Counted from the first letter of the stretch, positions 39,544-48,538 are shown. The stretch is DNA of 62,805 bases from Rhodopseudomonas sp. (GCA_016124795.1 WGNB01000040.1:1-62805); one strand, 5' to 3'. Notes: generated by a model from the letters alone, not told the origin. Made by a program: numbers and translations.

Positions 39544-41790
39544 ATGGCGTACGGGTGGGGTATGGGGTCTGGACAGGAGACGGAAGCGGCAGTCAGCCGC
39601 TTGCGGCCAGCTTTTGCGCCGCCGGATGGCCATGCCTCGGCTATGGCCGAACCCGCGCCGGGAATCGCCCCGCAAATGGACGCCGGGGCAACGGAATGGG
39701 CGGCCGGCGATGGCTTTGCCATTCCGCCCAGGATCGCGGCGGCCAACGATCGCGACGATCCGGGCCTCCCAGAGCCAGGCCTTTCCGAATGGGGCCGTCC
39801 CGAACGCGATGACCCCGAATTCAGTTGTCCCGAACTCGATTGCCTGCGCGGACGCCTGCCAACGGACGTGCTGGCCGCCGCCGGGCAACGGGCCGGGCGC
39901 GTCGGCACCGGCGCCGACCGCGTCCTGATCGCCACCGGCGCCATCGACGAAGAAACCTATCTGCATGCACTCGGCGACCGGCTCGGCATCGCCTTCGAAC
40001 CGCTCGACGACGTCACACGTCGGCAATGTCCGGTCAGCGACCGACGTCTGGCCGAACTGGCCGGCAAGGGAATTCTGCCGTTAATTCCGAAAGACAAAGC
40101 CTCCGCCTCGGCCGACGGCCCGGTGACCGTCGTGGTCGCGCCGAGCGGATTCGGCGCACGCCATCTCGTGCGGCTGATCGCGCAGGACCCTAGCGCGACG
40201 GTGAATTTGCGGCTCACCAGCAAGGCTCGCTTCAACCGGTTTCTGATGTGCAGCGCCGGTTCCGGCCTCGCCGACGCGGCCAGCAACGGTTTGCACCGGT
40301 CCCGGCCGCAAATGTCGGCAGCGCCGGCGGCGCGGTTCGGTCATATCGCCGCGTTGGCAACCATCGCGCTCGCATCATTGACCGCGATAATCCTTGCCCC
40401 GTCGGCCAGCGCGATCGTCCTCGAACCGATGCTGGCGATCGTGTTTCTGGCCTGGCTCGGCCTGCGGCTGATCGGCGCGCTGATCGCTCACCGGGCGAAG
40501 ACCGACATACCCGACCTCAACGACGCGGCGCTTCCGGTTTATTCGGTGATCGCGGCGCTTTATCGCGAGGCCGCCTCGGTCAAAGGACTGCTGGCGGCCA
40601 TTGAACGCTTCGATTACCCGCGCGAAAAACTCGATGTCATTCTGGCGGTCGAAGCCGACGACCGCGACACGCGCGCCGCCATCGAAGCCGTACGATCGCG
40701 ATTGGCAATCACCGTCGTTGCGGTGCCGGCCCTGGGGCCACGCACCAAACCGAAAGCGCTCAACGTGGCGCTGCCTTTCGCGCGCGGCGCCTTCACCGTG
40801 ATCTATGACGCCGAAGACCGCCCCGAACCCGATCAGTTGCGCTGCGCGTTAAGGGCCTTTCGCGTCGGCGGCGCGAGGCTTGCATGCGTGCAGGCTCGGC
40901 TGTGCATCGACAACACCGCCGATAGCTGGTTGTCACGCTATTTCACCGCCGAATATGCCAGCCAGTTCGATATCTTTCTGCCCGGCCTGACACGACTCGG
41001 ATTGCCGCTGCCGCTCGGCGGCTCGTCCAATCATTTCCGCACCGCGACTTTGCGACAGGCCGACGCCTGGGATGCCTATAACGTCACCGAAGATGCCGAT
41101 CTCGGCATGCGGCTGGCGCGCCTCGGCTACCGCGCCGATATCATCGATTCAACGACCTACGAGGAAGCGCCTGCCCGCGCCAACGCCTGGATTCGCCAGC
41201 GCACGCGCTGGTTCAAGGGCTGGATGCAGACCTGGACCGTGCATATGCGCCAGCCACGGCGGCTGTTGCGCGATCTCGGCCCCGGCGGCTTTCTGGCTTT
41301 TCAATTGATGGTCGGCGGCAATGTCCTGTCCGCGCTGGTCCACCCGCTGTTTCTGGCCGGTCTGGTCTATTCGATGCTGAGCGGCGGCGGCCGCATCATT
41401 CACGGCGAGAGTCTCCCGGTCGCGATGCTGGCCGCGCTTTACGGCGCGACCGCGTTGATCGGCTATGCCGGTTCGGCCTTTCTGGGCTGGCTCGGTCTGA
41501 TCCGGCGCGGCCTGCCCGGCGCCGTCTGGGTGCTGCTACTGACGCCGCTGCACTGGCTGCTGCTGTCGCTGGCAGCCTGGCGCGCGGTCTATCAATTCAT
41601 CGCCGCGCCTTATGCCTGGGAAAAAACCGAACATGGCCTGGCCCGGACGTCACACAGCGCCGAGCGATTAACCCATGCCATGCTGACCCTGGAGCGCGAC
41701 TTGCGTGATTTGAGCGACAAAGGCGCGCTGCCGGTTATCGAAGAACCGAGCAGCCTGTCGCGGCGTCGCGGCTCTCGAACCGCCGCCTGA
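39544..41790 (+). CDS. family 2 glycosyltransferase with N-terminal MshEN-like domain
   Basis: A 748-residue membrane glycosyltransferase. The first about 95 residues are low-complexity. A GspE_N/MshEN-like module follows (VLIATGAIDEETYLHALGDRLG, about 135-160), then membrane helices near 265-310, then the GT2 catalytic core: YREAASVKG, DAEDRPEPDQ (acidic metal motif), TEDADLG and QRTRWFKGW. Several C-terminal helices complete a processive-type synthase. The product is unknown. The start is uncertain because homology begins later. Confidence 0.83.
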   Translation: MAYGWGMGSGQETEAAVSRLRPAFAPPDGHASAMAEPAPGIAPQMDAGATEWAAGDGFAIPPRIAAANDRDDPGLPEPGLSEWGRPERDDPEFSCPELDCLRGRLPTDVLAAAGQRAGRVGTGADRVLIATGAIDEETYLHALGDRLGIAFEPLDDVTRRQCPVSDRRLAELAGKGILPLIPKDKASASADGPVTVVVAPSGFGARHLVRLIAQDPSATVNLRLTSKARFNRFLMCSAGSGLADAASNGLHRSRPQMSAAPAARFGHIAALATIALASLTAIILAPSASAIVLEPMLAIVFLAWLGLRLIGALIAHRAKTDIPDLNDAALPVYSVIAALYREAASVKGLLAAIERFDYPREKLDVILAVEADDRDTRAAIEAVRSRLAITVVAVPALGPRTKPKALNVALPFARGAFTVIYDAEDRPEPDQLRCALRAFRVGGARLACVQARLCIDNTADSWLSRYFTAEYASQFDIFLPGLTRLGLPLPLGGSSNHFRTATLRQADAWDAYNVTEDADLGMRLARLGYRADIIDSTTYEEAPARANAWIRQRTRWFKGWMQTWTVHMRQPRRLLRDLGPGGFLAFQLMVGGNVLSALVHPLFLAGLVYSMLSGGGRIIHGESLPVAMLAALYGATALIGYAGSAFLGWLGLIRRGLPGAVWVLLLTPLHWLLLSLAAWRAVYQFIAAPYAWEKTEHGLARTSHSAERLTHAMLTLERDLRDLSDKGALPVIEEPSSLSRRRGSRTAA

Positions 41791-41796
41791 GCCGCA

Positions 41797-42435
41797 TCAC
41801 CAGTACAGAACGCGACGACCCAGTACCGCGCCCAATCCCGCCACCATGCCGATCGACAGCGTGTACCATGTCGCCACGAACAGCGGCGAATCGTCGATGC
41901 ACTGTGTGCCGTAGAGCGCCGCCGCCAATCCGCCCGCGACCAGACCGGCCACCGCACCGGCGGCGGTTCGCCTCGTCGGCGCGCTCCGCCGTAGCGCCAG
42001 CAACATCGCCGCCAGCAACGGCAAGGACAATAACGGGATCGCCGTCAGGCACATCACCGACATGCTGCCGACCAGTCGGATCGGCCATTGGCTGGCGGGA
42101 ACGACGACGAGTTCGGCGATCACCGCGACCGCCAACAGCACCGGCGCCAGACACAGCACCCATTTCTGCGCGGCCGTCGCAGCCCCTGGCTGCGCCAGCC
42201 GCAACGCCAGCGCGATGGCGGTTGCCGCCAGCAGAAGCGCCTCGGTGATCTTGAAATCGAAGCGCACGGTCATCGCGGCCGTCGCGATGTCGGGGCGTGG
42301 CCCCAAGGTCCACCAGAACGCCAACGCCGACACCGCGAAACCGATGGCAAGCGCGACCGCGAATTGACGGCCGGTCGACGCATGCGACGGCGTTCGATCG
42401 ACCGCCAGGGCATGAACGAAATCGTCGGTGCGCAT
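41797..42435 (-). CDS. nrsF: NrsF-type anti-sigma factor (DUF1109)
   Basis: A 212-residue membrane protein with six predicted helices, matching DUF1109. In Caulobacter, NrsF sequesters the ECF sigma factor SigF and releases it on metal or oxidative stress through conserved cysteines; cysteines are present here in the loops or helices (CLAP, CLTA, TQCIDD). It lies one base downstream of the sigma factor gene. The ATG at 42435 is chosen because the frame otherwise overlaps the sigma gene. Confidence 0.87.
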   Translation of the reverse strand: MRTDDFVHALAVDRTPSHASTGRQFAVALAIGFAVSALAFWWTLGPRPDIATAAMTVRFDFKITEALLLAATAIALALRLAQPGAATAAQKWVLCLAPVLLAVAVIAELVVVPASQWPIRLVGSMSVMCLTAIPLLSLPLLAAMLLALRRSAPTRRTAAGAVAGLVAGGLAAALYGTQCIDDSPLFVATWYTLSIGMVAGLGAVLGRRVLYW

Positions 42436-42436
42436 C

Positions 42437-42982
42437 TCAGTTGTCTCCCAGATGTCTGGCCAGAGCCGCGAGCCCGCGATGCAAGGCGACACGCACCGCA
42501 CCCACGCTCATATTCAACCGCACCGCCACTTCGGCGATCGCCGCGCCTTCCACCGCGATCGCCGAGACCACCGCGCGTTGCCCCTCCGGCAACCGCGCCA
42601 GATGCCGCTCGGCCTCGCCGCTGGAAAGCCTCGGCGTCTCCTCCTCGGCAGCGAGCGTTTCGGCGAAATCCTCGATCGGCAGATCGAAATTGCCGTCACG
42701 CCGGCGCAGCGCGTCGATCACCTTGTAACGTGCGATCGCATGAATCCACGGCTCGATCGGACGCGCATCGTCCCATGTATGCCGTTTCAAATGCACCGCC
42801 AGCAAGACCTCCTGCACGATGTCCTCGATATCGGCGCCCGAGCGGCCGGCGCGCGCCAGCCCGCGCCGGACCACCGGACGCAACGCGGCCGCGATCTGAC
42901 GCAGCAGCCGTTCATATGACTCCGCGTCGCCACGATTGGCGGCGCGCATCATATCGGCCCACTTCATATCGCGCTCGCTCAC
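42437..42982 (-). CDS. sigF: ECF sigma factor, SigF type
   Basis: A 181-residue ECF sigma factor with region 2 (ADIEDIVQEVLLAVHLKRHTW, and PWIHAIARYKVIDALRRR) and region 4 (LPEGQRAVVSAIAVEGAAIAEVA). The start is GTG 42982 with AGGAG 6 nt upstream; an ATG at 42967 is an alternative. It is paired with nrsF and divergent from the bufferin operon. A GTAACA-N15-CGAA promoter of SigF type lies just upstream, implying autoregulation. Confidence 0.9.
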   Translation of the reverse strand: MSERDMKWADMMRAANRGDAESYERLLRQIAAALRPVVRRGLARAGRSGADIEDIVQEVLLAVHLKRHTWDDARPIEPWIHAIARYKVIDALRRRDGNFDLPIEDFAETLAAEEETPRLSSGEAERHLARLPEGQRAVVSAIAVEGAAIAEVAVRLNMSVGAVRVALHRGLAALARHLGDN

Positions 42983-43001
42983 ACGCGCTCCTGCCGAGTC
43001 A

Positions 43002-43026
43002 TTCGTTGAGATCCCGTCTTTGTTAC
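43002..43026 (-). promoter_or_regulatory. SigF-type promoter of the sigma factor gene
   Basis: Read on the minus strand, GTAACA (43026-43021) is followed after 15 nt by CGAA (43005-43002). It matches the Caulobacter SigF consensus GTAACC-N16-CGAA except for one base and one nucleotide of spacing. It ends about 20 bp before the sigF GTG. Confidence 0.55.
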
Positions 43027-43082
43027 ATCGGCATCGCGAATTTCACGCCGAGTTGACCGTCTAACACATCGGCGTGATCGCT

Positions 43083-43108
43083 GTAACGGATCGGCCAAGG
43101 CGCGCGAA
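43083..43108 (+). promoter_or_regulatory. SigF-type promoter of the bufferin operon
   Basis: GTAACG (43083-43088), a 16-nt spacer, then CGAA (43105-43108). This matches the known Caulobacter SigF promoter pattern in spacing and in all but the last -35 base. It lies about 92 bp before the bufA ATG and points into the operon. Confidence 0.65.
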
Positions 43109-43199
43109 GAACTCGTTATGGGCCGGCTCATCCGGTCCAGCACGGCAAGGCAATCGCGCCGCGCCAACCAACACGCCATCGAAACCAAAGGAAGTCACC

Positions 43200-43490
43200 A
43201 TGAAGAAGCATGCCGTCGCCGCCGCCACCATCGCCGGCTCGCTGGCCACCGCCTTTACCATGATCGCCCTCACGTCGGTCACGCCGGCCTCGGCGCAAGA
43301 CAATCTCGAGAAGTGCTACGGCGTCGCGCTGGCCGGCAAGAACGATTGCGCCGCCGGCCCCGGCACGACCTGCGCCGGCACCTCCAAGGTCAATTACCAG
43401 GGCAATGCCTGGAAGCATGTCGCCAAGGGCACTTGCACCTCGATCAAGACGCCGAAGGGCATGGGCTCGCTCACTCCGATCAAGTCCTGA
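43200..43490 (+). CDS. bufA: bufferin-type RiPP precursor (DUF2282)
   Basis: A 96-residue exported precursor. The signal peptide is residues 1-32 (basic start, hydrophobic core, ASA cleavage). The mature part has four cysteines (39, 50, 58, 79) in the DUF2282 arrangement, including [16 protein letters not shown]. In bufferins the central two cysteines are modified by the DUF692 enzyme to copper-binding heterocycles and the outer two form a disulfide. The ATG at 43200 is preceded by AAAGGAAG. It is first gene of the operon. Confidence 0.9.
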   Translation: MKKHAVAAATIAGSLATAFTMIALTSVTPASAQDNLEKCYGVALAGKNDCAAGPGTTCAGTSKVNYQGNAWKHVAKGTCTSIKTPKGMGSLTPIKS

Positions 43491-43575
43491 TCCACGGCGC
43501 AAACGACGGAGACGCGCGGCCGCCGCGCGTCTCCGCCATTCTCAAAGCCAGGACGACGGGCCCGAGACGACCGTC

Positions 43576-44439
43576 ATGACAACACGATGCAAGCTTCCCG
43601 CGCGCGCCGGCGTCGGCTTCAAACCGCGGCATTTTCCCGATCTCATCAGCGTCGACGACGAACCGTCGATCGGCTTTATCGAAGTCCACGCCGAAAATTA
43701 CATGGGCGCCGGCGGACCGCCGCACGCCCAATTGACCGCGCTGCGCGAACGCTACGCGCTTTCGATTCACGGCGTCGGCCTGTCGATCGGCGGGGCGGCT
43801 CCCCTCAACCGCGACCACCTGATGCGGCTCAAGATACTGTGCGACCGCTACCAGCCGGACAGCTTCTCCGAACATCTCGCCTGGTCGTCGCATGGCGGGA
43901 TTTTCTACAACGACCTTTTGCCCTTGCCCTACACGGCAGAAACGCTGGCCCGCGTCGTCGAGCATATCGATCTGGTGCAGACCACGCTCGGACGCGAAAT
44001 GCTTCTGGAAAACCCGTCGACCTATGTCGGCTTCATCGACAGCACTTATGCGGAAACCGATTTCCTGACCGAGATCGCGAGCCGCAGCGGCTGCGGCATG
44101 CTGCTCGATGTCAATAACGTCTTCGTCAGCGCGAAAAACCACGCGACCGATCCCGGCGACTATCTCGCCGCCTTTCCGCTCAGCCGGGTCAAGGAGATTC
44201 ATCTCGGCGGCCACGACGCGCAAACCGACGATGCCGGCGCGCCGTTGCTGATCGACGCCCACGGTTCGCCGGTCGCCGACCCGGTCTGGTCGCTCTATTG
44301 TAGCGTCATCGCCCGCACCGGCCCGATCGCCACATTGATCGAATGGGACAATGATGTGCCGGACTGGCCGACGCTGAGCGCCGAGGCGCGCGCCGCCGAA
44401 ACGATCCTCCGCCACGCCGCCCAGGCGGAGGCGGCATGA
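43576..44439 (+). CDS. bufB: multinuclear non-haem iron RiPP enzyme (DUF692/MNIO)
   Basis: A 287-residue TIM-barrel MNIO enzyme. Conserved metal-ligand segments are visible: [51 protein letters not shown] and EIHLGGHD. Such enzymes oxidatively rearrange cysteines of peptide precursors. The start is the ATG at 43576; an upstream Arg-rich frame is a shadow. It overlaps bufC by 4 bp (ATGA). Confidence 0.92.
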   Translation: MTTRCKLPARAGVGFKPRHFPDLISVDDEPSIGFIEVHAENYMGAGGPPHAQLTALRERYALSIHGVGLSIGGAAPLNRDHLMRLKILCDRYQPDSFSEHLAWSSHGGIFYNDLLPLPYTAETLARVVEHIDLVQTTLGREMLLENPSTYVGFIDSTYAETDFLTEIASRSGCGMLLDVNNVFVSAKNHATDPGDYLAAFPLSRVKEIHLGGHDAQTDDAGAPLLIDAHGSPVADPVWSLYCSVIARTGPIATLIEWDNDVPDWPTLSAEARAAETILRHAAQAEAA

Positions 44440-45239
44440 TGGCCGATACCGTTGCACCGTGGCAGAGTCATTTCGCCGACGCCCTGCTGAATGCCGACCG
44501 ACCCGTACCGGACGCCGTCACGTCGCATAGCGCGCGCATGCCGCAGAAACGCTTCGCGGTCTATCGCAACAATGTCGTTGCCGGATTGATCTCGGCGCTG
44601 CGAGCACAGTTTCCCGCCAGCGAACGCATCGTCGGCGATGAATTCTTCGCCGACATGGCGCGGGTCTATATCGACACCGAACCGCCACGCTCACCGATCC
44701 TGACGAACTACGGCGATGGCTTTGCCGATTTCGTGGCCAATTTCGCGCCGGCCGCCGACATCGCCTATCTCGCCGACGTCGTCAGGCTCGAAGCGGCGCG
44801 CACCCGCGCCTATCACGCCGCCGATGCCGTGCCGCTCGCGCCGTCGCGCTGGCAGGAGGTCGACCCGCTGACACTGTCCGACATCCGCGTCGCGCTGCAT
44901 CCGTCGATCAACATCCTGCGCTCGGTTCATCCGATCGTCACGATCTGGGCGATGAATTGCGGCGAGGCCGAACTGTCATCCATTGAAACGTGGACCGGCG
45001 AAGACGCCGTCATCGCCCGTCCGGGACACGACGTCATCGTGCGCCGGCTGCCGCCGGGTGGCGCGGCGTTCCTCGCTGCGCTGTCCACGAACGCGACGCT
45101 CGGCGACGCCGTCCAGGCCGGCGCCGCCGACCACCCGGCGTTCGATCTGGCCGCCAATCTCGCCGGTTTGATCGGCGCCGATCTGGCAACCGAAATCTCC
45201 GTCACACCGATTCACATTCATCAGGAGCACGACCGATGA
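44436..45239 (+). CDS. bufC: MNIO partner protein (DUF2063)
   Basis: A 267-residue protein with the N-terminal DUF2063 domain ([38 protein letters not shown]) that in related systems binds the precursor and assists the DUF692 enzyme. The C-terminal half is a smaller beta-rich module. Four-base overlaps on both sides (with bufB and bufD) show a tightly coupled operon. Confidence 0.9.
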   Translation: MMADTVAPWQSHFADALLNADRPVPDAVTSHSARMPQKRFAVYRNNVVAGLISALRAQFPASERIVGDEFFADMARVYIDTEPPRSPILTNYGDGFADFVANFAPAADIAYLADVVRLEAARTRAYHAADAVPLAPSRWQEVDPLTLSDIRVALHPSINILRSVHPIVTIWAMNCGEAELSSIETWTGEDAVIARPGHDVIVRRLPPGGAAFLAALSTNATLGDAVQAGAADHPAFDLAANLAGLIGADLATEISVTPIHIHQEHDR

Positions 45240-45703
45240 GCCAGCAACTCGCCGGAACGCATTCGCCCGGCCTCACCACGATCGTCGAACGCCTCAACGA
45301 CGCGATGGCGGCCATTCCCTATGGCTTCGCCGCGCTGATAACCCGGATCTCGATCGCCGCCGTGTTCTGGCAATCCGGGCAAACCAAGGTCGACGGTTTT
45401 CGGGTGACGGAGTCGGCGGTCGAACTGTTCCGCAGCGAATACAAGCTGCCGCTGGTCGATCCGGTGATCGCCGCGCATCTCGCGGCATTCGCGGAACACT
45501 TCTTTCCGGTCCTGCTGGTGCTCGGCCTCGCAACCCGATTTGCCGCGCTGGCGCTGTTGGGCATGACCCTGGTCATCGAGATCTTCGTCTATCCCGATGC
45601 CTGGCCGACGCACGGCACCTGGGCGGCCTGCTTTCTCGTCCTGATGATGCGCGGCGCCGGACCAATATCGCTCGATCACTGGATCGGGCGCGGCCGGGGC
45701 TGA
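45236..45703 (+). CDS. bufD: DoxX family membrane protein
   Basis: A 155-residue DoxX-type protein with four hydrophobic helices ([19 protein letters not shown] first). DoxX genes end many bufferin-type operons, perhaps for redox partnering or membrane support of the modification. The ATG at 45236 overlaps the bufC stop (ATGA). It is convergent with the SCO1 gene, 22 bp away. Confidence 0.9.
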   Translation: MSQQLAGTHSPGLTTIVERLNDAMAAIPYGFAALITRISIAAVFWQSGQTKVDGFRVTESAVELFRSEYKLPLVDPVIAAHLAAFAEHFFPVLLVLGLATRFAALALLGMTLVIEIFVYPDAWPTHGTWAACFLVLMMRGAGPISLDHWIGRGRG

Positions 45704-45725
45704 AAGCCCCGAGCCGCGCCGACAG

Positions 45726-46322
45726 CTACATGTATTTGCGCAGATCGTCGGCGGCGGCCTGCGGCGTTCGCTGCAGGCTGAACGGCGCGACGAAGCGGCC
45801 CTGCTTGTCCATCAGATAGACCAGCGCGGTGTGATCCATGCTGTAATCGCCATCCTTGGTCGGCACTTTCTTGGCATAGACGCGATAGGCCTTCTCCGCC
45901 GCGTCGATCGCCTTGCGGTCGCCGGTCGCGCCGTGCAGATGCGGATCGAAGCTCGACAGATAATCCTTCATCGCCGCCGGCGTATCGCGTTCGGGGTCGA
46001 CCGTCACAAACAGGGCGTTGGTCTTGTCCGCGTCCTTGCCGAGCGCGCGCATCATTTCCGACAGTTCGAACAAGGTGGTCGGGCAGACATCCGGGCAATG
46101 GGTATAGCCGAAGAAGATCAGCAGCGGCTTGCCCTTGAAATCCTGATCGGTGATCGCCTTGCCGTTCTGATCGACCAGCGCGAACGGACCGCCGATCGCC
46201 GACACGCCAGGCCCGCTCGTGCCGAGATTGCCGGTGGCGAACAAGAAAACACCAAGGAAGATTGCCAGTCCGGCCAGAAAAGCGGTCAGCACCAGAAGGA
46301 TATGGGACGTGCGTGAGGTCAT
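45726..46322 (-). CDS. SCO1/SenC family copper chaperone
   Basis: A 198-residue membrane-anchored thioredoxin-fold protein (one N-terminal helix, about 9-30). Copper ligands Cys76 and Cys80 in HCPDVCP and His163 in MDHTA are present. SCO proteins deliver copper to cytochrome c oxidase or other periplasmic sites. Its position against the bufferin operon links it to copper handling. It appears to form an operon with the small gene upstream (23 bp). Confidence 0.93.
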   Translation of the reverse strand: MTSRTSHILLVLTAFLAGLAIFLGVFLFATGNLGTSGPGVSAIGGPFALVDQNGKAITDQDFKGKPLLIFFGYTHCPDVCPTTLFELSEMMRALGKDADKTNALFVTVDPERDTPAAMKDYLSSFDPHLHGATGDRKAIDAAEKAYRVYAKKVPTKDGDYSMDHTALVYLMDKQGRFVAPFSLQRTPQAAADDLRKYM

Positions 46323-46345
46323 CGGGATATCGCCTTAACGTGAGA

Positions 46346-46708
46346 TCAGAAGCACGCGGACCAGCCGGTGCGGACGACTTCGAAAAAAACCGTGCTGCCG
46401 AAATGGACCCAAAGTCCGATCGTTACGGCCAGCAGCGCGCCGCCGAGCAGGGCCAGCAGCAGCAAGGGCCAGGTCGACCCCGTCCGGCCCCCGTCGGGCG
46501 CCTGCGGCGCGCCGGTCCGATCCGGCCCCGCGGCGGCCGCGGACAGGGACGCCGGGCCGGCATGCGACCGCGATGCCACCATCGGTTCGACGGCCACTGT
46601 CGAGGGCAAAGGCGCGGGCACGGTCGTGGACACGGCAAACTCCTCCGGTTCCTGTCCCAGATAGGTCCAATCGCCGTCCGAGGCAACGCCGCCCGCGTGC
46701 AGGCGCAT
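46346..46708 (-). CDS. hypothetical single-pass membrane protein
   Basis: A 120-residue protein with a Pro/Ala/Ser-rich N-terminal part and one transmembrane helix near the C terminus (WPLLLLALLGGALLAVTIGL), then a short tail FFEVVRTGWSACF. I do not recognise a family. The ATG at 46708 is best spaced; ATGs at 46729 and 46762 are possible. It precedes SCO1 on the same strand, so a linked role in copper or oxidase assembly is possible. Confidence 0.6.
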   Translation of the reverse strand: MRLHAGGVASDGDWTYLGQEPEEFAVSTTVPAPLPSTVAVEPMVASRSHAGPASLSAAAAGPDRTGAPQAPDGGRTGSTWPLLLLALLGGALLAVTIGLWVHFGSTVFFEVVRTGWSACF

Positions 46709-46851
46709 GGTAATACCCGCGTTTACCATATCGCGAGTACTAAATGCCGAAAATGGCGGCATTTTCTGCCTTTTCGTTGACTCAAAACGTTAAACTCGCG
46801 ATGAATAGCAACAAGAAGAAGACCAAATTCAGTCATGAGATGGAGCATGTA

Positions 46852-47763
46852 ATGCGTACCGCTTTGGCACTAGCTGTCGCGATGTCGATGGCAAGCACTG
46901 CTGCTTGGTCTCAAGCCGCAGGGAACCAGTCCGCCGGCGATCAGGCCAAGGCGGCCGCGCCCGCCGCAACCGCCGTCAAGTGCGACAATCCGCATGCGCT
47001 CGGCGTCGGCCGCGTGGTTCAGATCGACACCACCGGTGGCCCCGGCTTCGGCTTCCAGCAATTCAAGGCCTATGATTTTCTCAAGGATCATGAAGTCGTC
47101 CTGACTTTCGACGACGGCCCGTGGCCGGGCAACACGCCGCGCGTTCTCAAGGCGCTGGCCGATCAGTGCACCAAGGCGATGTTCTTCCCGATCGGCAAGC
47201 ACGCCGGCTGGCATCCGGAAATTCTCAAGCGCGTCGTCGCCGCCGGTCACACCGTCGGCTCGCACACCTGGTCGCACAAGGACCTGAAGCAGCTGACGCC
47301 GCAGGAAGCCACCGACGAGTTCGAGAAGGGCGTCGCCGCTGTCAGCATCGCGCTTGGCAACAAGCCGATCGCGCCGTTCTTCCGCTTCCCGGCGCTGAGC
47401 AGCCCGCCGGAAATGATCAAGTACCTCGGCGAACGCAATGTCGGCATTTTCTCGGCCGACTTCGACTCGTTCGACTTCAAGATGCGCCGGCCGCAGCAGG
47501 TCATCAAATCCGTCGAAGCCAAGCTGGAAAAGAACGGCAAGGGCATCATTCTGATGCACGACTTCCAGCACGCCACCTCGGAAGCCCTGCCGGAGATCCT
47601 CAAGTATCTGAAGGACAATAACTACAAAGTCGTTCAGATCGTCGGCAAGACACCGATCGAGCCGAAGAAGGAATACGTCGACATGGTCCTCAAGGAGATG
47701 GGCGGCGGATTGGATGAAGCGCGCCCGATGTCGAGCGTGATCCAGACCATCCAGCAGAACTAA
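46852..47763 (+). CDS. polysaccharide deacetylase family protein, secreted
   Basis: A 303-residue exported NodB-fold deacetylase. It has a signal peptide (1-22), the catalytic LTFDDGPWPG motif near residue 85, metal-binding SHTWSHKDL near 140, and a later FRFPAL and ILMHDF motif. It removes N-acetyl groups from a polysaccharide such as peptidoglycan or chitin oligomers. GGAG lies 7 nt before the ATG at 46852. An in-frame ATG at 46801 would add 17 residues before the signal peptide and is less likely. Confidence 0.87.
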   Translation: MRTALALAVAMSMASTAAWSQAAGNQSAGDQAKAAAPAATAVKCDNPHALGVGRVVQIDTTGGPGFGFQQFKAYDFLKDHEVVLTFDDGPWPGNTPRVLKALADQCTKAMFFPIGKHAGWHPEILKRVVAAGHTVGSHTWSHKDLKQLTPQEATDEFEKGVAAVSIALGNKPIAPFFRFPALSSPPEMIKYLGERNVGIFSADFDSFDFKMRRPQQVIKSVEAKLEKNGKGIILMHDFQHATSEALPEILKYLKDNNYKVVQIVGKTPIEPKKEYVDMVLKEMGGGLDEARPMSSVIQTIQQN

Positions 47764-47785
47764 GCGCGTTCTTCAATCTGACGGA

Positions 47786-47816
47786 CGGCCGCGCGGCAAC
47801 GCGCGGCCGTTTTTTT
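47786..47816 (+). terminator. intrinsic terminator after the deacetylase
   Basis: Stem CGGCCGCGC (47786-47794) and GCGCGGCCG (47801-47809) followed by seven Ts (47810-47816), 23 bp after the deacetylase stop. Confidence 0.85.
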
Positions 47817-47844
47817 ATCCGGTCGTGGCGGCATCGACCGCCGC

Positions 47845-48099
47845 TTACTTGCCAGCGGCCTTGCGCAACGCCGCGTTGATCCGGTCCTGCCAGCCTGGGC
47901 CGTCTTCCTGAAAATATTCGAGCACATCCTTGTCGATGCGCAGGGACACCATCTCCTTGACCCCCGGCACGGCCGATGGCGGCTTGGCCGGCGCATCCAC
48001 AGGTTTGGCGGTCACCGCCTTGAACAAGGCTTCGGCGTCCTGCCAGCTATCGCCCGTGCGCCGCGGCCGGTTCGGCGGCCGGCTTCGATCGTTGTTCAT
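47845..48099 (-). CDS. BrnA/DUF4415-like antitoxin-type protein
   Basis: An 84-residue protein. Its C-terminal half has the BrnA/DUF4415 ribbon-helix-helix pattern (VSLRIDKDVLEYFQEDGPGWQDRINAALRK). It usually partners a BrnT ribonuclease toxin, but none is adjacent. The gene upstream on the same strand encodes an unrelated small protein. The start is the ATG at 48099 (MNNDRSRP). Confidence 0.75.
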   Translation of the reverse strand: MNNDRSRPPNRPRRTGDSWQDAEALFKAVTAKPVDAPAKPPSAVPGVKEMVSLRIDKDVLEYFQEDGPGWQDRINAALRKAAGK

Positions 48100-48109
48100 T
48101 TCCACACCC

Positions 48110-48340
48110 TCATGCGTCGGACTTCGGATCATTGCGCGGCAACGGCGGATGACGCCAGCCGACCACGTCGGCCGCGATTGTTTCTCCACTGCCGCAATTC
48201 ATCCAGACACCGCTCACCCAACGGCAAAGATAAGGCAGCAAATAGGTGCCGTTATGATCTTCACACAGCACTTGCAACGGAAGGTCCGCCACGGGCGGTC
48301 CGTTATTAAACTCGGCCAAACGATGTTCGCGTGTCGCCAT
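48110..48340 (-). CDS. small hypothetical protein
   Basis: A 76-residue protein with a Trp/Cys-containing core (PLQVLCEDHNGTYLLPYLCRW, WVGRH-like end). It matches no domain I recognise. The ATG is preceded by AAAGGG. Its stop is 10 bp before the BrnA-like gene, so the two are probably co-transcribed. It does not look like BrnT. Confidence 0.6.
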   Translation of the reverse strand: MATREHRLAEFNNGPPVADLPLQVLCEDHNGTYLLPYLCRWVSGVWMNCGSGETIAADVVGWRHPPLPRNDPKSDA

Positions 48341-48538
48341 CGCACCCTTTCAAATCGCCGCCGCGAGATCCGTCCGGTGCGCCGGTTTCGGCCAGGCGGG
48401 ACCGCGACCCTTAACCGCCATAATTGATCCATACCGGGCCTTCTTGCCTTACGGACCGTTTTAGGCTCCAGTTGAGGCCGGCCTGAGGCGGCGAATCAGT
48501 TCAGCTCCGGGCCCATCCAAAATAGAAGGGACGCTTTT

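Noticed and set aside
48110..48340. BrnT toxin gene beside the BrnA-like gene
   Set aside because: The protein lacks the BrnT fold pattern, and its core motif does not match the family.
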